Origin: Spirochaetia bacterium 38H-sp
Lineage (GTDB): Bacteria > Spirochaetota > Spirochaetia > Winmispirales > Winmispiraceae
Length of the DNA: 64,000 bases
Assembly: GCA_039023545.1 (NCBI GenBank)
Contig: JBCHKQ010000003.1
Coordinates: 186,001-250,000 of the forward strand
Reading direction: 5' to 3'
Made by a program: the position numbers and the translations under genes. Shown here in pieces: positions 26,055 to 33,184 of this stretch. Under the pieces are notes generated by a model. It was not told the DNA's origin. It did no database searches and worked only from the letters and a program-made list of their open reading frames with translations. Position 1 is the stretch's first letter; each line of letters opens with the position of its first letter.

Positions 26055-27341
26055 ATGGATGGAACATACGATGTTGTTATTATAGGCAGCGGGCCTGCTG
26101 GGCTGGGGGCTGCTTTTTTTCTGTCTGACAAAAGACCGGCTCTTAGGATTCTTATTCTTGAGGCGGATAAGTTTTCTTCTGGCGGGCTCAGGAATGACTG
26201 TAAGATGAACTTTACTTATCCCATAGGTTTTCCGGAAGAGTTGTGGGATCGTGAGCTTGCAGAGGAGTATCTTGCTCTTGTGGAGTCCCATCTCAAGCCG
26301 GAGATAAAGACCATAAGCAATGTAGATGTGTACAAAAAGCGTGCGGAGAAGCTTGGTGTTTCTTTGCTTACGGTTAGGCAGTCTCATCTGGGTACTGATG
26401 GAGGGCTTGAGCTTATTAAGCGTCTTGTATCTGAGCTTTCTGCCAGAGGTGTTGATGTGTTTACAGAATGTGAGGTTACGGATATTGCTGCTGATGAAAA
26501 GAAGGTTGTTGTAGCAGATGGCAGGTCTTTTTATTATTCCTCTCTACTGGTAGCTCCTGGTCGCAAGGGGTTTAGGTTTTTGCAGAATATAATGGATAAT
26601 ATAGGGGTTAAGTATGTCGATAATGTTGTGGATATAGGGCTTAGACTGGAGCTTAGAGAGGAGCATTATCCCATTGTTGCGGATTATTATGATCCCAAGT
26701 TTCTCTTTCCTGAGAAGGTGCGGACATTTTGCACCAATTCCCAGCGGGCGTATGTTGTCAAGGAGAAGTATAAGGCACGGGATGGCTCTGATTTTTTTAG
26801 CGTTAACGGTCATGCATATACTAAGGTTGCGCGGGAAAACGGGCTTGTCAATTTTGCCATGCTTAGGACTGTAAACCTCACGGAGCCTCTTGCGAGTGGG
26901 CAGCTTTTTGCAGAGATGCTGGGACAGCAGGCAATGCTGCTTGGGGGAGGTAAGCCTATTATGCAGCGCGTGGGTGATTTTAGGCTGGGAAAGCGTTCCC
27001 GCGCTGAGTCATTTTCCGGCGATTTGTATGACTTTGAACCTACATTGGCTGGTTGTACACCCGGAGATATAAGCCTTGCCATGCCTGCAAAGATTTTGCG
27101 CAGCATATGGAAGGCTCTCAAAATGCTAGACACAATATGCCCTGGAGTTTTGCATCCAGGTACAATCATGTACTATCCAGAGATTAAACTATATGCCAAT
27201 AGACCTGTCTTTAAGAACGAATATTTTTGCGTAAAAGACTCCGTATTCTTTGCAGGTGACGGTGCAGGTACAAGTCGTGGTATAACAGCTGCTTGGGCAA
27301 GCGGTATAAGAGCCGCACGCGGAATTCTGGAAACACTGTAA
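26055..27341 (+). CDS. FAD-dependent oxidoreductase (COG2509-like)
   Basis: A 428-residue cytoplasmic flavoprotein. The FAD-binding Rossmann motif is VVIIGSGPAGLGAAFFL at residues 6-22; the second FAD motif is in VFFAGDGAGTSRGITAAWASGI near the C-terminus. The middle resembles uncharacterised FAD-dependent dehydrogenases of COG2509. The substrate is unknown. There is no clear ribosome site; TAGTAT lies six bases before the ATG. Confidence 0.82.
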   Translation: MDGTYDVVIIGSGPAGLGAAFFLSDKRPALRILILEADKFSSGGLRNDCKMNFTYPIGFPEELWDRELAEEYLALVESHLKPEIKTISNVDVYKKRAEKLGVSLLTVRQSHLGTDGGLELIKRLVSELSARGVDVFTECEVTDIAADEKKVVVADGRSFYYSSLLVAPGRKGFRFLQNIMDNIGVKYVDNVVDIGLRLELREEHYPIVADYYDPKFLFPEKVRTFCTNSQRAYVVKEKYKARDGSDFFSVNGHAYTKVARENGLVNFAMLRTVNLTEPLASGQLFAEMLGQQAMLLGGGKPIMQRVGDFRLGKRSRAESFSGDLYDFEPTLAGCTPGDISLAMPAKILRSIWKALKMLDTICPGVLHPGTIMYYPEIKLYANRPVFKNEYFCVKDSVFFAGDGAGTSRGITAAWASGIRAARGILETL

Positions 27342-27351
27342 TACCCTTTAT

Positions 27352-27405
27352 ACCGAACGCATAAACCGGCGAGAAACGCCGGTTTATGCTGCCTCCTTGT
27401 GGCAG
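27352..27405 (+). repeat. ACCGAACG hairpin repeat, long form
   Basis: ACCGAACG, the perfect 12-pair stem CATAAACCGGCG / CGCCGGTTTATG with an AGAAA loop, then CTGCC-TCCTTGT-GGCAG. It lies between two converging genes and is the clearest copy of the family. Confidence 0.9.
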
Positions 27406-27415
27406 AAAATGCTAA

Positions 27416-28071
27416 TCAATTGTGGTCAACAGCATTTTTGATCGCCTCTTTTTCCTCTGCCGTTGCCATGACGCCCTCTACTCTGATTTCGTTCACAAGA
27501 TTGCCGGCACTGTCGTATTCTTCCTCATCGTATGTCAGTGTGCCAGCTGTTACCTGGTAGGTGATTTTGTATTTGTATGTCTGATCCTGTGTTACAAGTT
27601 CAAGCTCGCTTTCCGATATGTTTTCCACATTTAGGCTTTTTTCTACCTCTCTGTATACTCCAAAGGATGTATAACCATTTTGTACTAGGGAGAGTGGATC
27701 TGCGCTGCCAAAAAGACTTTCTGTTCCTTCATCGGTGCCGTTTAGCTGGAAGTAATAATCAAAACTATCTTTGTCAATTTTAACAAAGATGTTATACCAT
27801 AGTTCTTCTGCCGTTCCGTCTCCATCCGCATCATACTCGTAAAACCCGTTATTATTGCTGTCAGAAGCTCCTGGTACTGTTGAAAATATATCTACTGGGT
27901 ATGTAAATGTTTCTATGTTGTATGATTGTCTATAGTTGTGAGTTTCCATGTGCCTTCTATCGGGTAAGACATGCTTTCTGTTGTGCTGGATTCTGCTTGG
28001 GTACATGATACCGCTATAGTTGTAATTATAGGGATTAGCAAGATGCAGAGGAGATGATTTGTCTTTTTCAT
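27416..28071 (-). pseudogene. Lipoprotein gene with a frameshift
   Basis: A good promoter and the ribosome site GCGGAGG lead to an ATG at 28071 that encodes a spirochaete-type lipoprotein signal (MKKTNHLLCILLIPI..., lipobox AVSC) and a mature start ...YPIEGTWKLTTIDNHTT, then a stop near 27915. The body of the protein continues in another frame (YNIETFTYPVDIFSTVPG... to 27416), rich in Asp, Asn, Thr and beta-strand pattern. The two parts fit together if one base is inserted or lost around 27915-27945. No slippery heptamer is visible. It is either a recent mutation, a sequencing error, or less likely recoding. Function unknown. Confidence 0.75.
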
Positions 28072-28101
28072 GACAAACCTCCGCATTCATTTGATTAAGT
28101 A

Positions 28102-28129
28102 ATTATAGCACGTTTTTTTATTTTGTCCG
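28102..28129 (-). promoter_or_regulatory. Promoter of the frameshifted lipoprotein gene
   Basis: On the minus strand CGGACA (28129-28124), 16 bases, TATAAT (28107-28102). It is followed by GCGGAGG and ATG 28071, so the gene start is well supported even though the reading frame breaks. Confidence 0.65.
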
Positions 28130-28199
28130 GTTTGTACGGGTTCTACTATGTTGTTTTTTTGGCGATAAGCTTGTGTTTATCGGATTATAAACAGGCAGC

Positions 28200-29900
28200 C
28201 TAGCCTTTAAAGCGTTTTTCTGCTGTTATTTTTATTTCTTTGAGCATTATGCTGAGCTTTGAAAATTTATCCGGTTTTGTTTTTATGAGGTTTTCTATGT
28301 GTTTTACCGCATTTTTAAACTGTGTTTTATATTTTTTAAATGCAAATTTCTTAAGCAGCCAGGCTGCTCTTCTTGTGTATTTTGTTATCTCTGTCTTTTT
28401 TGTTTCCTTTTTTAAGATATCTATAATATGGTACAGCTCCTCTTCTCTGTCCTGACATATGCATATCTGGAGGTTGCTCTTTATTGTTTTAAGCTGCTTT
28501 ATACTGAGGCAAGATAAGTCATCCGGTTCTTCCAAAAACAGGTGGAAGGACTTTGTTCTTATTGGTGGTAATGAGGGGTGCAATGTCACCTTATCCTCCT
28601 GTGTGTCAAAAAATCGTCCGATAAGCTGAGGGTTGTAACCTGCGGATAGCAGTTCTCTTATTTCCCGCATCAGTATATATTTCTCTATTGCATCAGGTGT
28701 GCTTATGCTTTTTCTGCCTTTTCTCAATACGCAGATGTACTCTGTTGTATGTGTTTTGCGGTTTATGCTTTGTTTTCCTCCTCTGTATTTCACATAAGGT
28801 GTGAGATGTATTTCTGTTTTTCCGTGTCTTCCTAGTATGTCCAGCATCTTTTTGTAGTGGATTATGCCGTCCGTATTGTAACTTATGAGGATGGTTCTTG
28901 CTTCTGTTTTTTCTATAAGTCTTTCCATAGCTTCTTCTGCTTTTTTTCTGGAGCAGTAGTCAGAGCGAGTTTCTTTCCAGTCTTCTCTTATGCCAGCTCT
29001 TACTTTGAGAGTTCCGTCTTCTTTTTTTTCTTCCGGTACTTCTGGTTTGTCCCATTTTGCTATTGTGTTGAGCATAAAATAATTGCTGCCGTACTGGTGG
29101 ATAGTATACGGCGGGTCTATGTAGCATATGTCCGCGCTTATTTTTTCTGCTAGTTTCTCTGCATCCTGGCAGTATGTATATGCGGGGTAGGGGCTGTCTG
29201 CCAATACGGGATAGGGAAGTTTTATGGGAGCCAAAATTCTGCTGAGAGCATCTTTACCATGTCCTCCAAACCCCTTGTGAAAAGCCTTAAACACACCGGA
29301 GGTGTTTGCATGTTTTGCCGCTTGATAGTTGAGCAGTGATATCAACAGACTCTTTTCTTTTTTTTGTTCTTCCGACAGAGTCCAGCCCGGATACCATTCT
29401 TCTATTATTTCTCTTGCTGTATCAATAAACCTTGCATTGCGGGGTGTGTAGAACATCCTTTCTGTTCTGTAATCTGCCTCCATGCTTGCAGGTGCATAGT
29501 GCCTGCTGATATAAGGTTCTGCGGGTGTTTTTTTTTCTGCTATGTGGTTTATGGTATCTATAGCATTCTTTACACCGCCTTTTTCTGCAAAAAGATAAGG
29601 AAGCTCTCTTGTATTTATCTCAAGATATGCTTTGTTGGCAAGATATGAGTAGAACTCCCAGTCATTGGCATGCACTACAAAGCCCATCTTTTTTGCAAGC
29701 CTTGAGACTGCACCGGTTCCTGCAAAAAAATCTATAAAGCTGTGTGCATCTGTTTCTCTGGCATAATGGGATATTATCTTTGCCAGGAATGGAAGCAGTG
29801 AGCGTTTGTTGCCTATGTATGCTATAAGCTGGGTATTAAGGTAAGGCTCATTCTTTATCCCCGTCAGGAAGGTAGATGGCAAGGTTTTCATCGGTTTCAA
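28200..29900 (-). CDS. D12-class N6-adenine DNA methyltransferase
   Basis: A 566-residue type II-style adenine methylase. Motif X is YIGNKRSLLPFL (about residue 28), motif I is FIDFFAGTGAVSRLAKKMG (about 56), and the catalytic motif IV is DPPYTIHQYGSNYF (about 262), the order of Dam/D12 enzymes. About 180 C-terminal residues beyond the methylase core are basic and helical, perhaps a specificity or recognition domain. No restriction endonuclease lies nearby, so it looks orphan. The start is TTG 29900 or ATG 29891, both inside the queD gene; GGTGGAGG lies just upstream. The target sequence cannot be read from the protein. Confidence 0.88.
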   Translation of the reverse strand: MKPMKTLPSTFLTGIKNEPYLNTQLIAYIGNKRSLLPFLAKIISHYARETDAHSFIDFFAGTGAVSRLAKKMGFVVHANDWEFYSYLANKAYLEINTRELPYLFAEKGGVKNAIDTINHIAEKKTPAEPYISRHYAPASMEADYRTERMFYTPRNARFIDTAREIIEEWYPGWTLSEEQKKEKSLLISLLNYQAAKHANTSGVFKAFHKGFGGHGKDALSRILAPIKLPYPVLADSPYPAYTYCQDAEKLAEKISADICYIDPPYTIHQYGSNYFMLNTIAKWDKPEVPEEKKEDGTLKVRAGIREDWKETRSDYCSRKKAEEAMERLIEKTEARTILISYNTDGIIHYKKMLDILGRHGKTEIHLTPYVKYRGGKQSINRKTHTTEYICVLRKGRKSISTPDAIEKYILMREIRELLSAGYNPQLIGRFFDTQEDKVTLHPSLPPIRTKSFHLFLEEPDDLSCLSIKQLKTIKSNLQICICQDREEELYHIIDILKKETKKTEITKYTRRAAWLLKKFAFKKYKTQFKNAVKHIENLIKTKPDKFSKLSIMLKEIKITAEKRFKG

Positions 29901-30231
29901 AGACCTCCACCTTCCATATCGGAGTGTCGGGAATTTTCATTACCATTTGATTGTAAATATATGTTGCAATGAGCTCTGCGCTTGGATTGCCTTTAAAAAA
30001 CTCGATGTCATTGAGATTTTTGTGGTCAAGCTCTTCTGTTACTTCTCGCAGGGCTTTCTTGAGTATACCAAAGTCAAGGAGCATTCCGCCCTCGTCAAGC
30101 TTGTCTCCCTGTGCGTATATTCTCACTTTATAGTTATGCCCGTGCAAGTTCTCGCACTTGCCGTGATAATTGCTCAAAAAATGTGCAGCTGCAAAACTTG
30201 CCTCTGCTCTTACCCGGTATATTGCGCTCAT
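29848..30231 (-). CDS. queD: 6-carboxy-tetrahydropterin synthase (QueD/PTPS family)
   Basis: A 127-residue tunnel-fold enzyme that makes 6-carboxytetrahydropterin from 7,8-dihydroneopterin triphosphate for queuosine synthesis. Zinc histidines are in FAAAHFL and NLHGHNYKV; the active-site glutamate is near the C-terminus in VEVFETDENLAIY. AAAGGAT precedes the ATG. No other queuosine genes are adjacent. Its last 53 bases overlap the methylase gene in another frame. Confidence 0.9.
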   Translation of the reverse strand: MSAIYRVRAEASFAAAHFLSNYHGKCENLHGHNYKVRIYAQGDKLDEGGMLLDFGILKKALREVTEELDHKNLNDIEFFKGNPSAELIATYIYNQMVMKIPDTPIWKVEVFETDENLAIYLPDGDKE

Positions 30232-30267
30232 CTTGTATCCTTTTTAAAGTATTGATAGCATATATCC

Positions 30268-31770
30268 ATGCATAAACTATTATCATCTTTGATTGATGTT
30301 CTCAATCCGCTTGAGACACATAATACTGGTTCTGTTGTAATAAGAGGTATAGCTTATGACTCCCGTGATGTAAAGGAAGGCTATGCCTTTTTTGCTCTGC
30401 CAGGGACACATACGGATGGCAAGCGTTTTATAGGTGCTGCAGTTGATGCTGGTGCTTCTCTTATTGTTTACCAGGGAGGGTTGGATAATATTCCAGAAGG
30501 AATAGCTTGGATAAAGGTTGCTGATGCAAGACGGGCAATGTCTGCGTTTTCTGCGGCGTTTTATGACAGGCCTTCTGAGAAGCTCAGAATAATAGGTGTT
30601 ACCGGTACAGACGGGAAAAGTAGTACTTCTTACTATATATGGCAGCTCCTGCGCAGTCTTGGATATAAGTGTGGGATTATAACAACAGTGCTCTACTCCA
30701 CGGGAGGTGATGCGGTGCCCAATCCTCTGCGTCAATCCTCACCGGAGGCGCCTTTTGTGCATGCTGCTCTTTATGATATGCTTCTGGAAGGTTGTGAGAT
30801 AGCAGTTGTTGAATCTACTTCTCATGGTCTTTCTCCAAGAACCGCAAGACTTGCTGATGTTGCCTTTGATGCAGGGGTCTTTACCAATATCACCCATGAG
30901 CATCTTGAGTTTCACGGTAGCTTTGAAAACTATCTTTCTGATAAGGCAGAACTCTTTAGACGGCTTCCTGATTATGGTGCTGCGATAATCAACCTGGATG
31001 ATAAGCAGTCTGCATATCTTGCAGAGCAGACAAAAGCGCGCAGGTTGTACTACTCTGCCTCAGGTAATAATAAGGCAGATCTTTGGGCAAAGGATATACA
31101 TGGCAGTCTTGAGGGTACAGAGCTTGAGCTGCTTACAAACTCTCTAAGCAAAAAAATACGGCTTCCTCTGATTGGGGAGTTTAATGCTGATAATGTCATG
31201 GCAGCTGTTCTTGCGTGTAAGGAGATTACAGGTAAATCTATTGATACAATCATAGAGAAAAGTATGGAGCTTAAGTCGCTTGATGGCCGCATGCAGGCGA
31301 TAAGATGTGGACAACCCTTTGGCGTAATTGTTGATTATGCTCATACTCCTGGAGCTTTTGAGCGCCTGTTTCCTTTTGTAAAGCGTTTTACGCACGGCAG
31401 AATCATTACTGTCTTTGGTTCTGCAGGTGAGAGGGATACAGAAAAGCGTCCCTGGCAGGGAAGTATTGCGGACCGTTATGCGGACATCATCATCTTGACT
31501 GATGAGGACCCTAGACTGGAAGACCGTATGGGCATACTGCGCGACATAGCGGAGGGCTGTACCAAGAAAAGCGAGGGTAAAGACCTGTTTCTAATCCCGG
31601 ATAGAAAGAAGGCTATTGAGCATGCCTTTGGAATTGCGAAAAAGGGCGACCTTGTTCTTCTTCTTGGTAAGGGGCATGAGAAATCTATAGTAATGGCTGA
31701 CGGGACTATTCCCTGGCACGAGGCAAAGGTCGCAGAAGAAATCCTGGCTTCTATGGGGTATAAGATATAA
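30268..31770 (+). CDS. murE: UDP-N-acetylmuramoyl-tripeptide synthetase MurE
   Basis: A 500-residue cytoplasmic Mur ligase that adds the third residue of the peptidoglycan stem peptide. The ATP loop is TGTDGKSST (residues 112-120), with the unusual Ser at 118. The carbamylated-lysine region and the domain-3 motif follow; at 412-416 the sequence is DEDPR, not the DNPR that marks meso-diaminopimelate enzymes. Spirochaetes use L-ornithine, and this motif fits a Lys- or Orn-adding enzyme. It is divergent from queD with 36 bases between starts and no clear ribosome site. Confidence 0.93.
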   Translation: MHKLLSSLIDVLNPLETHNTGSVVIRGIAYDSRDVKEGYAFFALPGTHTDGKRFIGAAVDAGASLIVYQGGLDNIPEGIAWIKVADARRAMSAFSAAFYDRPSEKLRIIGVTGTDGKSSTSYYIWQLLRSLGYKCGIITTVLYSTGGDAVPNPLRQSSPEAPFVHAALYDMLLEGCEIAVVESTSHGLSPRTARLADVAFDAGVFTNITHEHLEFHGSFENYLSDKAELFRRLPDYGAAIINLDDKQSAYLAEQTKARRLYYSASGNNKADLWAKDIHGSLEGTELELLTNSLSKKIRLPLIGEFNADNVMAAVLACKEITGKSIDTIIEKSMELKSLDGRMQAIRCGQPFGVIVDYAHTPGAFERLFPFVKRFTHGRIITVFGSAGERDTEKRPWQGSIADRYADIIILTDEDPRLEDRMGILRDIAEGCTKKSEGKDLFLIPDRKKAIEHAFGIAKKGDLVLLLGKGHEKSIVMADGTIPWHEAKVAEEILASMGYKI

Positions 31771-31771
31771 G

Positions 31772-31842
31772 CCCAACGTCAAAGCCTATGCCTCTCAGGG
31801 CAATCCAGGTAGAAAGACACGGCTTTGCCTGCCTGTGGCAAA
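31772..31842 (+). repeat. ACCGAACG repeat, degenerate left half of a head-to-head pair
   Basis: The end reads CCCAACG instead of CCGAACG. AAAGCC pairs with GGCTTT around a long loop, then GCCTGCC-TGT-GGCA. It faces the intact element at 31882. Confidence 0.55.
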
Positions 31843-31881
31843 TACCTGACAAGCAGACAGGATAAATGCCTTTATTTTCTT

Positions 31882-31927
31882 CCGCCCGGAGGCAGCAGGG
31901 GACGCAGCTGCGTCCCCTGCGTTCGGT
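31882..31927 (-). repeat. ACCGAACG hairpin repeat, right half of a head-to-head pair
   Basis: CGGAGGCAG, then the perfect 26-base palindrome centred on 31907-31908 (GCAGGGGACGCAG and its complement), then CGTTCGGT (31920-31927) and a TATAAAAAA tail, directly upstream of the ddl promoter. Confidence 0.85.
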
Positions 31928-31937
31928 ATAAAAAAGA

Positions 31938-31966
31938 TTGACAAGCCTTTCTTTAGCTCATAGAAT
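31938..31966 (+). promoter_or_regulatory. Promoter of ddl, apparently leaderless
   Basis: TTGACA (31938-31943), 17 bases, TAGAAT (31961-31966), then only six bases before the ATG at 31973. Transcription would start at or next to the start codon. There is no Shine-Dalgarno. Confidence 0.75.
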
Positions 31967-31972
31967 ACGCCC

Positions 31973-33049
31973 ATGAAACAAAATATTGCAATAATATACG
32001 GCGGACGTTCTGGAGAGCATGAGGTTTCCTGCGTATCCGCTGCATCAGTACTTGCCCATCTGGATAGAGAAAAATACGAACCTGTTCTTATAGGTGTTAC
32101 TTATGATCTTGTATGGTATCTGCAGCAAGAGCCTGAGAGAAAAACAGAAAAGCTTCCGATAGTGGAAAGAGAGGAAAATATGGTATCTGTTGTCCCTGGA
32201 AGAGGGCTATATGTTGGAAGCAGAGCCTTAGATGTGTATTGTGCCTTTCCCCTGATACATGGGACGTATGGAGAGGATGGAACGTTGCAGGGGCTTCTGG
32301 AACATTCTGGGATACCATATGTTGGGACCAGCGTCCTTTGCAGTGCGATAGGTATGGATAAGGACAGGGCAAAGGCTGTGTGGATACAATCGGGACTTCC
32401 TGTGCTTCCATATCTGGTAATAAGAAAACAGGATTTGCCGCTTAAGCAGGAAAAGCATATAGAGATAGAGAGGCTGCTAAGCTATCCTCTCTTTGTAAAA
32501 CCGGCAAGGGGTGGTTCGTCCGTGGGTATATCTAGAGCAGACAATAGACAGGAATTGGAGCAAGCTTGTTTGGAGGCTGTCAAGTATGATGATAAGCTTG
32601 TGATAGAGCAGGGGCTTAGTGGACGGGAGATAGAATGTGCGGTCTTGGGGCTGCATGATGAGATAACAGTATTTCCTGCGGGAGAAGTAGCAAGTACGCA
32701 TACCTTTTATGATTATCAGTCCAAGTATCATGACCCGGATAGCGTAACTATCAGGATACCGGCAGCTTTGTCAGAAGAACAACACTGTCTTATCCAACAG
32801 CTTGCAAAGAAGGCATACCGGGCAATAGAGGGAGACGGGTTTGCTAGAGTGGATTTCTTCTTTGACGAGACGACCGGTGCTTTTTATATAAACGAAATCA
32901 ACACACTTCCGGGATTTACCTCAGGAAGCATGTACGCAATGATGGCAGAAAAAGGTGGTATGGACTACAAAGACCTCATAAGCCATCTTGTAGAACTTGC
33001 CATAAAACGCCATACAGAAAAGCAAAATCTTTGTTATAAGTACCAATAG
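31973..33049 (+). CDS. ddl: D-alanine--D-alanine ligase
   Basis: A 358-residue ATP-grasp enzyme that makes the D-Ala-D-Ala of peptidoglycan precursors. It begins IAIIYGGRSGEHEVSCVSA (family opening), has FPLIHGTYGEDGTLQGLLE, the ATP-grasp segments LFVKPARGGSSVGIS and RVDFFF, and ends INEINTLPGFTSGSMY with the Mg ligands. The order is that of VanA/DdlA-type ligases with the D-Ala motif region intact. It lies close to murE, though separated by a hairpin-repeat pair, so the two are probably separate units of one pathway. Confidence 0.96.
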   Translation: MKQNIAIIYGGRSGEHEVSCVSAASVLAHLDREKYEPVLIGVTYDLVWYLQQEPERKTEKLPIVEREENMVSVVPGRGLYVGSRALDVYCAFPLIHGTYGEDGTLQGLLEHSGIPYVGTSVLCSAIGMDKDRAKAVWIQSGLPVLPYLVIRKQDLPLKQEKHIEIERLLSYPLFVKPARGGSSVGISRADNRQELEQACLEAVKYDDKLVIEQGLSGREIECAVLGLHDEITVFPAGEVASTHTFYDYQSKYHDPDSVTIRIPAALSEEQHCLIQQLAKKAYRAIEGDGFARVDFFFDETTGAFYINEINTLPGFTSGSMYAMMAEKGGMDYKDLISHLVELAIKRHTEKQNLCYKYQ

Positions 33050-33053
33050 AATA

Positions 33054-33131
33054 ACCGAACGGCAGGACTGCGCCCTTTAAGATGAATGGGAGAGAACGGC
33101 GCAGCCCTGCCTGCCTTTGGCAAATAAGAAG
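33054..33131 (+). repeat. ACCGAACG hairpin repeat, copy almost identical to that at 35469
   Basis: ACCGAACG, stem GCAGGACTGCGCC with GGCGCAGCCCTGC around a 23-base loop, then CTGCC-TTT-GGCA and AATAAGAAG. The whole 78 bases recur at 35469 with about two differences, including the loop, which is otherwise not conserved in the family. Confidence 0.9.
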
Positions 33132-33149
33132 TGCAAGTATATGTACTTT

Positions 33150-33178
33150 TTGAAAAAAATTAGTTGTAGACATATAAT
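33150..33178 (+). promoter_or_regulatory. Promoter of the LacI-GGDEF gene, apparently leaderless
   Basis: TTGAAA (33150-33155), 17 bases, TATAAT (33173-33178), then six bases to the GTG start at 33185. No Shine-Dalgarno. Confidence 0.7.
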
Positions 33179-33184
33179 ATAGTA

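Noticed and set aside
28200..30231. Complete restriction-modification or deazaguanine DNA-modification system
   Set aside because: There is no endonuclease next to the methylase and no dpd or tgt-like gene next to queD.
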